Shown: in pieces, positions 9,742 through 19,863 of the stretch
Layout: each line of letters begins with the position of its first letter
Numbering within the stretch: the first letter of the stretch is position 1
Origin: Kappaphycus alvarezii
Taxonomy: Eukaryota; Rhodophyta; Florideophyceae; Gigartinales; Solieriaceae
Length of the DNA stretch: 64,000 bases
Assembly (NCBI GenBank): GCA_002205965.3
Contig: NADL03000551.1
Coordinates: forward strand, 1 to 64,000
Reading direction: 5' to 3'
Program-made: the position numbers and the translations under genes
Notes under the pieces: model-generated
Databases searched by the model: none
What the model was told of the DNA's origin: nothing
The model's input: only the letters and a program-made list of their open reading frames with translations

Positions 9742-11680
9742 TCAACTTTCAAAGTCTAGTGGATATAACCGACCACATCTTCCATGCATTGAAATAACCC
9801 AAAAAGTACCCGCACTTTCATAGCCACACCGAGAGTTCTCGATGTTCAAAGCTTGTCTGCAGTCCGGGGCATCGGGGACAACACAGCCATTCCTTAGCTC
9901 CAGGGAGGGCCACAGACGCGCGAAAAGCCTGCCTCCTCGGATCCTCAAGAGGAATTTGTACCTGCACTTCTGCCTGGATTGCGTCCGTCAGTTTTTTTTG
10001 CGAGCAAATTACACTGAACGGGATAATCCTAAACGGCGGGCAAACGGTCAACCACCTCCGATGGGCGTCTGCAGCTGCTTCGTATGTTCCCACCTCCTTA
10101 ATAGGAGTTGGGAGCAAAGTCTTGCAAAGCTTGCTAGATGATGAGCTAGGAGCCAAGAATATCGCAGCCGCGATGTCTTTCGCGGAGGTGAGTCCGATCC
10201 GAAGAGATTGGTTTTTCTTGTCCTTAGGTTTTACCGGCAGCTGGAGTTCTCGGAATACTTCCGAGTCCAGTACTCCCCCTGCCAATTTTCGAACACAGTC
10301 CTACATCATCCTGTCTAACTCTACCGCTCCTTCTCCGGTGCAAGATGGGGGCACTACGCGCTACAATAGCTTATTTTTGGCAACGCCAAAACAGTTATGC
10401 AGTAGCTGGAACGCCACTTGCCTATTCTCAAGGTCAGAAATCGTCTCGAAGAATGGTCTGAGAGATAATACATAGTTCGTGAAGGACCGTGTACTGTATT
10501 CCTTCGTACCGATGGGGGCGTTCAGGACGGAAGTACCCCCGCTGTACTCTTGCTTTATCCCGTCCGGGTAGAGACTCTGTACTGGCCCTGGAGGGCCTAT
10601 AGGCCACCAGACGGTGTACTTTGGCAGCGACAAGTGCAATCCTCGACTTTCAGAATCCACGGAGCGAAGTAATTCGATGGCTTTGTGTTCCAATCTCCAC
10701 TTTTGGAGGTTGGTACCCGGATGCATGTGCATTGCTAAATGACGTGGCAATGAACGTGGGTGTGAGGGCACTGGAGACGTACGGAATGGTTCGGGGGGTT
10801 TTGATGCAAAGGCGCACTGCAGCAGCCGTCATGTCCAATGCGGCCTGCTTGATGGCTAGCGTGAGAGTAGCATTTTAGGGAGCCTAGTTTCTTCCCCATT
10901 ACTGTGTCGGTATACCCTTTTTGATTCGATTGTGGTTGTCTGGAAAACCATGGATAGATCGGATATATCTTCCAAGAGTAAACACCCAAACGTTCCCCCC
11001 TTGACGAGTTGGTCGTGGCGCCTGATAATCCTCGTCATCGTGGTACCACAGTTGAATTAACAAATTTGCCAAATCTCTGTTCTCCCCTTCCTCTGAACTG
11101 AAGAGTTCTTGTACTTCGAGGATAATAGGGTGCAGCACCAGGTCGAAAAGGAGGCCTCCAAGGTTGTCTCCCCGTTGCGTCCCGCAGACGTTTCTTATGG
11201 TGTGACTGCCTATCCACAGGAATGCGGGCTCATTTGCATAACAATATGAGACCCAAGAATGTAACTCTGAGAACAGTTGTCTTTCCGCGGTCAGAAAAGC
11301 CAGTCTGCTGCACATATTTAAAGCGTTATTGAGATCTACCGTCAATAGCCCATATGCTGGGTCACTGCCGTACTACTGAACGGCTCGTCGGATTCCGTGC
11401 ACGACTGCGTCGGAACCCGACTATGCGGCGATACCCACTTGGAGAGGTTGGAGGTGGTATGCCGCCTTCTCGGACACTCGCTTCATTAAGCAGCTACCGA
11501 CCAACCTGCGCAGCGTCTCCCCAACGTCGATTGGCATAGGCGACATTTCTTTCTTCGCCAATAGGGTTAGTGGAGCATCAGCGATTCATGGAGCGAGAAC
11601 GGCTGGTGCTTTTCCAGTTGCTAAAACATTAACAAGTCTCGTGGTATCTTTGCTGGTAAATAGTACTTTCCATCACCGGT
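9742..11680 (-). mobile_element. LINE-2 copy with most of the reverse transcriptase
   Basis: Read on the minus strand from 11,680: LAKKEMSPMPIDVGETLRRL (RT blocks 1-2), SGSDAVVHGIRR, TVDLNNALN (block 3, catalytic Asp), CGTQRGDNLGGLLFDLVLHP (block 4, where LINE-1 has QQGDPLGPLLF), LWYHDDEDY (block 5), then a break where another LINE-2 piece is inserted (about 10,693-10,998), then RGLHLSLPKYTVWWP (block 6), VLNAPIGTKEY (block 7), DLENRQVAFQLLHNCFGV (thumb) and a downstream linker. Open pieces: 10,899-11,345, 10,361-10,690 and 9,818-10,285. Several stops and phase changes make it inactive. It shares its lineage with 1,384-2,990. Confidence 0.8.
10693..10998 (+). mobile_element. LINE-2 C-terminus plus 3' module inserted in a LINE-2 copy
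   Basis: A plus-strand piece with CVPISTFGGWYPDACALLND...VRALETYGMVRGVL followed by the conserved 3' module ending in CACCCAAACGTTCCCC. It splits the minus-strand RT between blocks 5 and 6. It is a short, heavily 5'-truncated insertion of the same family in the opposite direction. No clear target duplication could be read at its ends. Confidence 0.7.
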
Positions 11681-11699
11681 AATCCTCTAAGATATTCCA

Positions 11700-12075
11700 G
11701 GCCCATCCGACAGATAGGAATAAATCAGCGGGGGAAGAGATTCTCAGAAGGAGGTGTTGCAAGCGACAAAAGTACTACCGTGGTATAGTTGTGAGAACCA
11801 AAGGAGATGGATGAAAACGAAAGTTCAAGGGCGATGAGTGAGTATAAAAGGGACAGGGTCTACCGCCTATGCTCAGTGATTAGCGTAAACTAAATGCTTC
11901 TTGGGTCTGAAGTTGACTCTCAAATTCCTAACTATTTCGGACTCGGCTTGAAGTTTTCTGCCAACTTGCTTGACCTCCACAAGAGGAAGAAGTTTATTCA
12001 GCTTCTATAGACTTTTTGTCTAACCTTAAAGTCTCAAGAACGTATACCAAATAACATAAAATTAACTGAAACAAA
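11700..12075 (-). repeat. LTR-like repeat, second copy (fossil)
   Basis: In reverse complement this matches 8,590-8,930: AAAAAGTCTATAGAAGC, GGAGGTCAAGCAAGTTGGCA, GAGAGTCAACTTCAGAC and CTATACCACGGTAGTACTTT occur in the same order. The two copies are clearly diverged. It lies just downstream, on the same strand, of the unknown ORF with an acidic tail (12,128-13,240), the position a 3' LTR would take, but no partner LTR was found. Confidence 0.5.
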
Positions 12076-12127
12076 TCATGCGGACGATAGAGACTAGCAA
12101 TAAGATACTTCCAATAAATATCTACAT

Positions 12128-13240
12128 CTACTCCTCACAATCTTCATTCTCAAGGCTAAAACCGAGCAGCTCCTGCAAAATATCCATGCTACCCATACAG
12201 TCCACACATATCCCTCCGAGCGGGTTGCAGCTTCCTGTGGCCTCTCCTGAAATATCTAGACCACTGAAGATATATTTATCAACTTCCATGACCGGTACCA
12301 CTTGATCCTCCATTCGTAGCTCCCGCCCCGCACCAAAGTTCTCGGATCTGCGGTCCAATTCCTGCACTTTCACCTCTTCCTCCACGGACTGATCTTCCCT
12401 CCCATCCCCGTTCTCCTCATCCTTCTCCTGAGTCTCTTAAACAAGCTCAGGGGCTAACCATTTCTCGAAGAACTCCCCACTCTCCTCCTCGATTTTCTCA
12501 GTCTCATCCTCACTTACCTCCCTCGCCTATTCCTCTATAAAGATGCGGCGAACGAACTCGATGATCTTCCTCTTAATTTGCTACCGTAGGTAGCCGCCGG
12601 CATCAGTTGGCCCGTAGGCGGCGAGATGGAGGCAATTAATGGGACGGCAAGGGCGGTTTTTGGAGATAGGGACAGAGGGGCGATTTGAAGACATATTTCT
12701 GGAAAAGGGGTGAGCGGGGTTGCGGATGTTGACAAAAAGGGTAATAAGCTTATCGAATTGTTGGTAATAGGAGTGATGCTTCAGCGAAAATGCAATAGGA
12801 CTTTAAATAGGGGCATGTCTTTGGTAATCATCATGGTCTTGGTCAAAAAAAATATTCGAGGCGATACTGCGGGCTTGGGTTTGCATGAATTCGCGGGAAT
12901 CATAAAAATCTGCGTGATAAATATCGGAACTGAATTTGGAAGGCGAAGTGACCGCGAATTGAAAGGCATCCCTTTGAACGAGGAGGACCAAATATTCAAA
13001 CATAAAAAAGAAAATGGAAATGTACAGTGAATTTGGATTCATAAAGGAAAAAGATATTTAAATTTTGTTTTGGAAAGAAAAAGGTAGGACGATTGGTCAA
13101 GAACGTATTTCAAGATGCGAAGAGGACATTTTTCGTTTCGACACCGACCACATAAAGATTTTAAAGCACCAAAAAGTTTTGCCTTGTTAAAGTCCTGCCA
13201 AAATCTGTCGAAAATAGAGCCATGGAGAACTTCTCGAGAT
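12128..13240 (-). pseudogene. Decayed ORF of unknown family with acidic tail
   Basis: From about 13,042 down to 12,128 one minus-strand frame stays open over roughly 300 codons except for a few interruptions. It has coding-like composition: a DFYDSREFMQTQARS block, a YYQQFDKLITLFVNIR block, then a long acidic region rich in EE/DE pairs (about 12,380-12,540), and an end CMGSMDILQELLGFS...EDCEE before a stop at 12,128. The part upstream of 13,042 is in another phase. A second, more eroded relative lies at 15,340-16,020, so this is a repeated family. An LTR-like repeat follows it, so it may be an element ORF; no catalytic motif was recognised. Confidence 0.5.
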
Positions 13241-13295
13241 CGACATCGACTGCTTTGAGTAAATTATACACTTCACTTACAAAATATTGTAGAGC

Positions 13296-13822
13296 TACGC
13301 CATGGTCTCCACTACATGAGACCCGACATCCAGGCAATGGGAAGCAGCGGAGGAACCGATTTTTTATTTTACTTTCGTAAATCCCCTCGCTCCCTCCAAC
13401 AGGAGAGTGAGGACCCTCAACCCGATTTCCTCTCTGAATGCAGAGCGAAATGCAAAGCAGAGAAGATACAAATCCTTTATCGCGGCCTCCACCAGAGTTA
13501 GGCTCGTACCTCTACCAATCTTCTCTCTTGGAGGGTGGCATCCGGATGCATGTGCAGTCCTAAATGACGTGGTAAGGAACGTGGCCGTGAGGGCATTGGA
13601 GACGTACGGAATGGTTCGGGAGGGTTTGATGCAAACGCACGCTGCAGCAGCTGTCATGTCCAATGCGGCATGCTTGATGGCTGGCATGAAGGTAGCCTTT
13701 TATGGAGCGTAGATCCTTCCCCATTACTGTGTAGGCATACCCTTCTTGAGTCTATTGTGGCTGCCTGGAAAATCATGGGATAGATCCGATGTATTCTCCG
13801 AGAGTAAAACACTCAAACCTTT
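13296..13822 (+). mobile_element. LINE-2 C-terminal copy with 3' module
   Basis: Plus-strand piece starting at RPDIQAMGSSGG (RLE core, 13,316), then NPISSLNAERNAKQRRYKSF, GGWHPDACAVLNDVVRNV and CLMAGMKVAFYGA to a stop at 13,712, then the conserved LINE-2 3' module (13,715-13,822). The RLE part and the terminal part are in different phases. Its resemblance to 6,375-6,900 (opposite strand) is very strong, and both lack everything upstream of the endonuclease. Confidence 0.75.
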
Positions 13823-13844
13823 ACCCCTTACAACGCTTGTACCG

Positions 13845-13948
13845 TCACACCTTTTTGATTTGATTATATTTGTCTGGAAAACTTTAGGAAAAATCGAACA
13901 TATATTCCAACAGTAAGAACACCCAAAACGTCCCACCTTGCAAACGCT
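13845..13948 (+). repeat. Second, diverged copy of the LINE-2 3' module
   Basis: Immediately after the module at 13,715-13,822 a second version occurs, with TTTTTGATTTGATTATATTT, GTCTGGAAAACTTTAGG and AACACCCAAAACGTCCC in the same order. This gives a tandem pair of 3' modules behind one coding end. Confidence 0.65.
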
Positions 13949-14590
13949 GCATGTCTGCTGACAGAACTCGCAGCATATTTTTAGTCGCCATTCCATAGCA
14001 CGCCCAATTTCACCGTAGTGTTTTCTCCACCGCCGCCGCACTGCACAGGCTAGTGGGAATTTCACTCTACGTTCCACTCGGGGTACACTCGGGGTAAACT
14101 AACCCAAAGGATACTTCCTTACAATTACAGCTGCATACCTCATGAGTGGTCTCTGCTATGGGAACAGGAGGAGTTTGCGTCTCAATCCGCCACAGGTTAT
14201 GCACTTGTGAGGGTAAATAACAGAGTTGGGTAACTGCAAGTGGAATAAAGATTGGGAGTCGTATGATTGTGGATTCAAACCATGTGGCAGGTCTACTTTC
14301 AGAGGTTTGGGCTATTGGTCATAGTAGCACATAGCGGTCGTATTTATTGAGAGTGAAAACTAAAATGCTAGCTCAGGCTTGCACTTTCCGCTGCACCCGA
14401 AAATTCGGACATTCTCTTCTGCAATAGTAATTGCAACTATAAAGATAGCTCAGGCTTGAACTCTCTACTACACCAGATAATTTGGACATTCGCTTCTGCA
14501 ATGATAAATGCAAACGGGAATTGTGTTCAGTCCTGACAGGTGATAGAATGCAGCACTGCATCATTGTGCTTGAGCTCGGAACAGTATTAC
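13949..14590. other. No supported gene; short internal duplication
   Basis: At 14,380-14,420 and 14,452-14,505 a similar phrase recurs (TCAGGCTTG, then a TTCGGACATTC- or TTTGGACATTC-type motif, then TTCTGCAAT), a local ~75-bp imperfect duplication. No coding signal was recognised. Confidence 0.4.
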
Positions 14591-14596
14591 CTCACT

Positions 14597-14980
14597 GCAG
14601 AATCTCCACGACATCTAAAATACAAATAATGGCGCCTACCCACAATTTGAAAGCAATTTGTAGCCCACTAAGCAAGCAGACCGCGTTGGAGGTGACCAGA
14701 AATCCAGAGTCTTCTAGAAGAATCGCCCTCACCTTGGAATATTGGTCAAGGCCCGGCTGGCTACAGATCGGGCCACCTCCTTGATGTTAAAGAACGGATC
14801 GGGATGCCACGCTCCGAGGGTTAAGAGAGGAACGGGGACTAACCTTTTCCTACCGAGAGCTCCATGGGGGTCATTTACTGTAACAGATAGGCTTCCTGAT
14901 ACCCAGTCAACTTGTGCAGTAGTATCGCATTTACATAAAATATTGAGACAGGCGTTGATGGAACATAACTCCACCAGCAA
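14597..14980 (-). mobile_element. LINE-2-related C-terminal fragment
   Basis: The minus translation RLVPVPLLTLGAWHPDPFFN...EVARSVASRAL continues, in another phase, as KVRAILLEDSG...SNAVCLLSGLQIAF. Both pieces match the LINE-2 C-terminus (LVPVPISTLGGWHPDACAVLND, VREGLL...SNAVCLMAGRKVAF). The divergence is greater than between the other LINE-2 copies, so it may be an older subfamily. Confidence 0.6.
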
Positions 14981-15339
14981 GTAGAAGGGAGACTAGCAAG
15001 AAAAAAAAGACCCTTTGGTGGTTGCTTCCAACGCGGAAGCATTGCAAATTCCGACGAGGTAGTTCGACTGTAAACTTCTGATATTTTCGTAGCTTGTCCG
15101 CGGATTTTTTTTCAAGATTGTAAGGAGGTGAATGATTTCCTTCAATCTGAGATGAGAAGGTGGCGACGGGTTCACAGGGTGTCGTTTTGGAACAAAAAAC
15201 TAATTGCACATACTTGAAATAAAAATATACATATTTTCTTACAATTGCTACTCCCGAGATTAAACCAGAAATTACTCAAGGACATCAATTTATCGGAAAA
15301 AGACCTACAAACTTGCTTCATCGGCTCATAGCAGATATA

Positions 15340-16020
15340 AAATATCCTCAGGTATATCTATATTTTCTGCTTCTACCTCATGAATCTTGATCTCCTCTCC
15401 GTTCACAAAAACGGACTCCAAAACGAAGATTATGCCTTCTTTCTAGCAAAAAGTCCCCAAATTAGTACTTCCACAGCTCTTATTGGTCCAATATGTCATT
15501 TGTATCTTCTGATACTCCTTAATGAAGCTATCCTTCATCTCCTTGCTCTAAATGCTCCGCAGACTGAAGAAAATTACATCTAAAAATACATCTTATTACG
15601 CCATCCGAATTAATCTTCTGAGTGGATCATTACCAATCAAAAGTGGTACAATGATGCAAAATGGGGATCTGATTTTGTAATGGGGAGTGAAAAATTGAGA
15701 CAGGCCATCTTGATGGTAAGGAAAAGGTATGTGCGGATGCGCTGATGGGATAATTTATGGTCTCGGTAATAGTTCAAGGCGCTGCTGAATAATTTTAAAT
15801 AGGAATATTTATCGATATGTTCTATGGTACTGGTCCGATAAAATATGTGACGGTTACTTCGATTTTAAATAGACGTCACTTCGCGGTCATGAAGTAATCA
15901 TATAAATGACAGAACGATGAAAGTAAATTTGGATGACGAAAGTATCACTATTCGAAAAGTGTTCCTCTCAAATGGGAGGATCAGAAAAACTCTACTTTCA
16001 ATATTTTGAAATGTGGACTA
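15340..16020 (-). pseudogene. Second, eroded copy of the unknown acidic-tail ORF
   Basis: DNA around 15,920-15,985 aligns with 12,935-12,995 (AATTTGGA-GACGAA or GGCGAA, GAAAAGTGTTCCTCTCAAATGG against GAAAGGCATCCCTTTGAACGAGG) and weaker matches continue to 15,350. Coding potential is largely gone. It shows the 12-13 kb ORF belongs to a dispersed family. Confidence 0.4.
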
Positions 16021-17690
16021 ACGGAAAAAGCATTAATGGTCTAACTGATTTTATGGAATGGGCAATATTGTAAGAAAAAGTCAACGTCTAATACCTTTCT
16101 TAACCGTAAGTATTAAAAACTTTTAAAAGTCCAGATTTTGCACTTTTAACTCATTTTTGCCGGAATGTTTATCCTATTCCATGAAAACTTCTATTACTTA
16201 AAATTTTAAGTATGCAAAAAAGTATTTTGAAAGAAAATGGGCCATAAATTTTGCTGTTGTCTGCTAATTTACTCATGACAGCATATTATGAATTTTGTTG
16301 GCAAGAAAGACCCATATATGGGCCAAGTTTTATTTAACAATAAGTAGTTATAAATTCATAGTTTCCAATGTATAGTCCGTTTGTATAGAAAAAAACTATC
16401 TGAGATCCTCCGACCTTTTAAAGAAGGTCAAAATACGACTTTCGATAATGGTGGAAGTTATGTTCTAAGGTTACAGAAGTTTACGGTTATTTAATGTCAG
16501 ATATTCTGAAGAGATGGTGGTCAGAAAAGTAGTCATTGCAGTATCAATTTATTACAGAATGGGATGTTCTTGATCTACGAAAGCAGACGGGTCAATATAC
16601 TGCGTGAGCGAAAACCTCTAGAACGAAAATAATCCTACATTACAATATCGTCAAAGGGAACAGGTAAGGAATTTATGGGATGTGTGAGTATTTAACTGGA
16701 ATATTTAGTTCTGATCTGAGGAATAGTGATTATGATTAGAGATAAGCATTCATGCTGAACGCACCTACTGTTCGTTCTTCTCGTCCGCATGATTCTTTCT
16801 TATAAATTTTACTGTATTAAGTGTGCATAATAAATTCTTAAGGGTATCTTTATTAGTTTATATGAAGTGCACGAACTGATTCCTCAACGAGAGGTCAAGA
16901 AAGTTAGAGGAAAGCTTATAGTAGGGAGACGAGTATTTTGTGATGTTGAAAGCCTATTTCAAACCCAAAAACAGTTTCTATTACGTTTAAGCATTGAAAG
17001 TAAGTATAGGTTCCTGCTCTTCCGCATAACTGTGTACTTTCGATTCTTCGACATTTCCTTCCTTTCTCTGTTCCAGAAATGGGGCCAAAGTGTGGCATTC
17101 AGAGCTCCAAACAGACTCGTTCTGAGTACTTTTCTCTACTCATTTCATCCGCGCCATTTTAATCCTTTCAACGTGCCCACTATTCGAGAAATTAATTTTT
17201 TTTTGAATTGTGAGTATTGCAAGAGATGAAAGTCCATTGAAGTTGAGGTTTGACTTTTTGGGGGACTCTGCTTGTCAGGTGCTACATCATATCCGCATAT
17301 AACAAAGACGGGAATGTTGAGGGCTTTGATATTTCAAAAATATCGTCCATTGTTGCCCGGAATACACTAAACTGTGACTAGTGGTACCTCCTTATTTTCA
17401 CTAAAAAGCAGGCTCAACGTGAAAGGGAACACAAAATAAACTTTGAATCAACATGCACCTACGGTATTAGCGATGTTACGTTGCAACTATTCAGTAATTA
17501 ACAACGAGTATTCTGCAATACGTGTACAAGGGATAGGGTATTTGCAGAAATCTGTTTTTCCTCGTGAACGAATTGCTGAAATGGAAGTATGTAGTGAAAT
17601 AGTATGGGCAATTTTCCTTGCCAATCACCCCATTCCAACCTCATCCTGCACAAATAGACGCACTTAATGTCTATGAACCCTATGGTTTCG
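16021..17690. other. AT-rich, no recognisable gene
   Basis: Low-GC sequence with one 120-codon open frame (16,867-17,229) whose composition is unremarkable and which matches no family I know. No repeat or RNA gene was recognised. Confidence 0.4.
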
Positions 17691-19668
17691 TCCCCGACAG
17701 GTACCTTGCATGCTCAAAGCCGCAATTTAGTTCGAACTCTCTCCGCTGCAGAATCATCACCGCTACCGAGGCAATCCGTGTTAACGCCAACAAAATAAGG
17801 TTAAGGTTCGTATCGTCACTAAAGGATTCAGACAAGTTCGCGGACTAGACCATACAGACACGTATGCTTCTGTCGTTTTTATTGCTGTTGTACGAAGGTT
17901 TCTCTGCTTTACAAATCTCTTAGATCTGAAATGCGAGCAGATGAACATACTAACCGCGTTTCTGAACGATGACTTGGACGAAGAAATAGTCATAGAGACT
18001 CCAGCTGGTTTCCGAGATCCAGACACGCCCAGCCTCGTCTGTCGACTTCTGAAGGCCCTGTATGGGTTAAAGCATGTTCCTCGCCAATTATATGCAAAAT
18101 AGATGCATTTCTGGCTTTTTAACTCAACTTTGTCAGCAACTCGCACGAGCCATGCCTTTATGCCTATCGGAAGGAGACTATGTTCTGCATGATAATATCA
18201 TATGTTGATGATCTCTTCAGTTCAGGCAGCAATCGAAATATGCTCAACAATATCAAGGCAGAACTGAAGAACAGATTCAATATGAAAGACATAGGTCCCG
18301 TCCAGGAATTCCTTGGTATTTAATTGGAGCGAAACCGCTCTGAGAGAACGCTGCATCTTTCGCAATCGATATACACAGACAAAATCTGAGAGAGGTTCCA
18401 AGTGGCGGACTCAAAACCTGTCGATACTCTAACGGTGCAAAGCTATTTCAGCAAGGATGGAAGTAATGATCAAAAACTGCCTTCATCAGCACCATATTTA
18501 TCTGAAATAGGCATTCTTATGTACTTGATTATCTGCACTTCCCCAGAAATTGGATTCGCTGCAGGGAAGCTGTCCCAGTTCTTCGAAAACCGACGGTCAC
18601 TCACTGGAGGGCTGTCAAACGTGTGTATCCCTAATTAAACGGATCTAAAACTGTTGGAATTCGTTACGGTCCTTCTTCATCTCACAGTATCAGTGGATTC
18701 AGTGACTCTTACTGGGCTGGCTGCCACTATAGTCGCAAGTATACCGAAAGCTTCGTGTTCATGATGTCTGGTAGACCTATCTGATGGCGCTCCAAGAAGC
18801 AAGGATGCGTCGTGCTGTCGTCCTGCGAAGCACAGTGCATATCTATATGCACTGCCTCTGGTTGTCAAATCTTCTCTGCGGTTTGATGAATGAGAAATGC
18901 ACTACTACTATTAGGATATCGGTTGACAATTCAGGAGCAATTAGCTCGTCACAGGACGAATCAATCAATGAACGAAACAAGCACATTGATATTCGGTATC
19001 ATTTCGTTCATGAAGCTGTGTCGTCCAAAGAGAACTCTGCTACTCACTTTCGAACCAAAGGCCGAGTCTCTGACGTTCTAACGAAACCTCTGCTGCGAAT
19101 CAAGTTTGTGAAGTTTCGAAGTGAGTTGGGCATTTTTCCTCTTGGCATTTCAAGTTAGTATTTTATTGTTTTCAGATCGAGGGGGTGCCACTGAGGTCAA
19201 TTCTAGTTTGAGGGGGCGTTTTGGGGTTATTTAACTTCCTTTCCTTTTTTCTGACGGCGGGCAATTCGCAAGGAGGCTCACTGTTATTACTGTATTTTAC
19301 CATTCAACGTAGAACTTGGCCGTTATTTTTCTGCACTGGCCAGTGCTGTAAGCTTGAGTTGATCTACTTCAGATCAGCTCAAGAAAGTTTAGAGCCAGAC
19401 ACTCACCGTCGTCTAAATGTCTTTTGGAAACTTCCTGCGATCAACAGAAAGCATCAGTCGACTCGCCTTGAAGTCTAAATAAGCCTTGGTATCTCTCCAT
19501 CTTCTACCTGGGTAAAGTTCCTCATCAATTTCTCCTCTCTCATCTATCCTTCTCGGTACCTCACTCTTTCTACACTCCTCTCTCTCTCTCCTGCTCTCCT
19601 GCTCTCTCCCTTACTCCTGTCTGGCTTCCTCTCTCCCCTCTCTCTTTCTGGTCATCAAAAAGGACATT
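17690..19668 (+). mobile_element. Ty1/copia element, 3' half (fossil)
   Basis: Plus strand: copia RT (VTKGFRQVRGLDHTDTYASV, then LLKALYGLKHVPRQLY), later RT and RNase H parts, and the copia C-terminal signature (HIDIRYHFV, then VSDVLTKPLLRIKF). A purine run TTGAGGGGG at about 19,208 marks the 3' polypurine tract, followed by an LTR-like region from about 19,217 that includes CT-rich sequence (19,560-19,660). The 5' LTR, gag and most of integrase were not found, so it is a truncated relic with several breaks. It is not the same subfamily as the element at 31,784. Confidence 0.7.
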
Positions 19669-19863
19669 CAGGGAACTTGATACTTCAAGCTGGACAAATG
19701 CCGCGGTATGCTTCCGACGACTCCATAAATACAGCACTACAGACTAAGGAGAATTGTACAGAGACTGATCAAATGTTCTTGTATAACCTGCGTGGAAATA
19801 CATGAACTGTTCAGAGCAGACGAAAGGAGAATGGAAGGAAGCCAGTATTCACTGCTTGGCTAC

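Noticed and set aside
19560-19660. CT-rich tract considered as a polypyrimidine/splice signal
   Set aside because: It lies in an LTR-like region after a copia polypurine tract; simple low-complexity sequence is sufficient.
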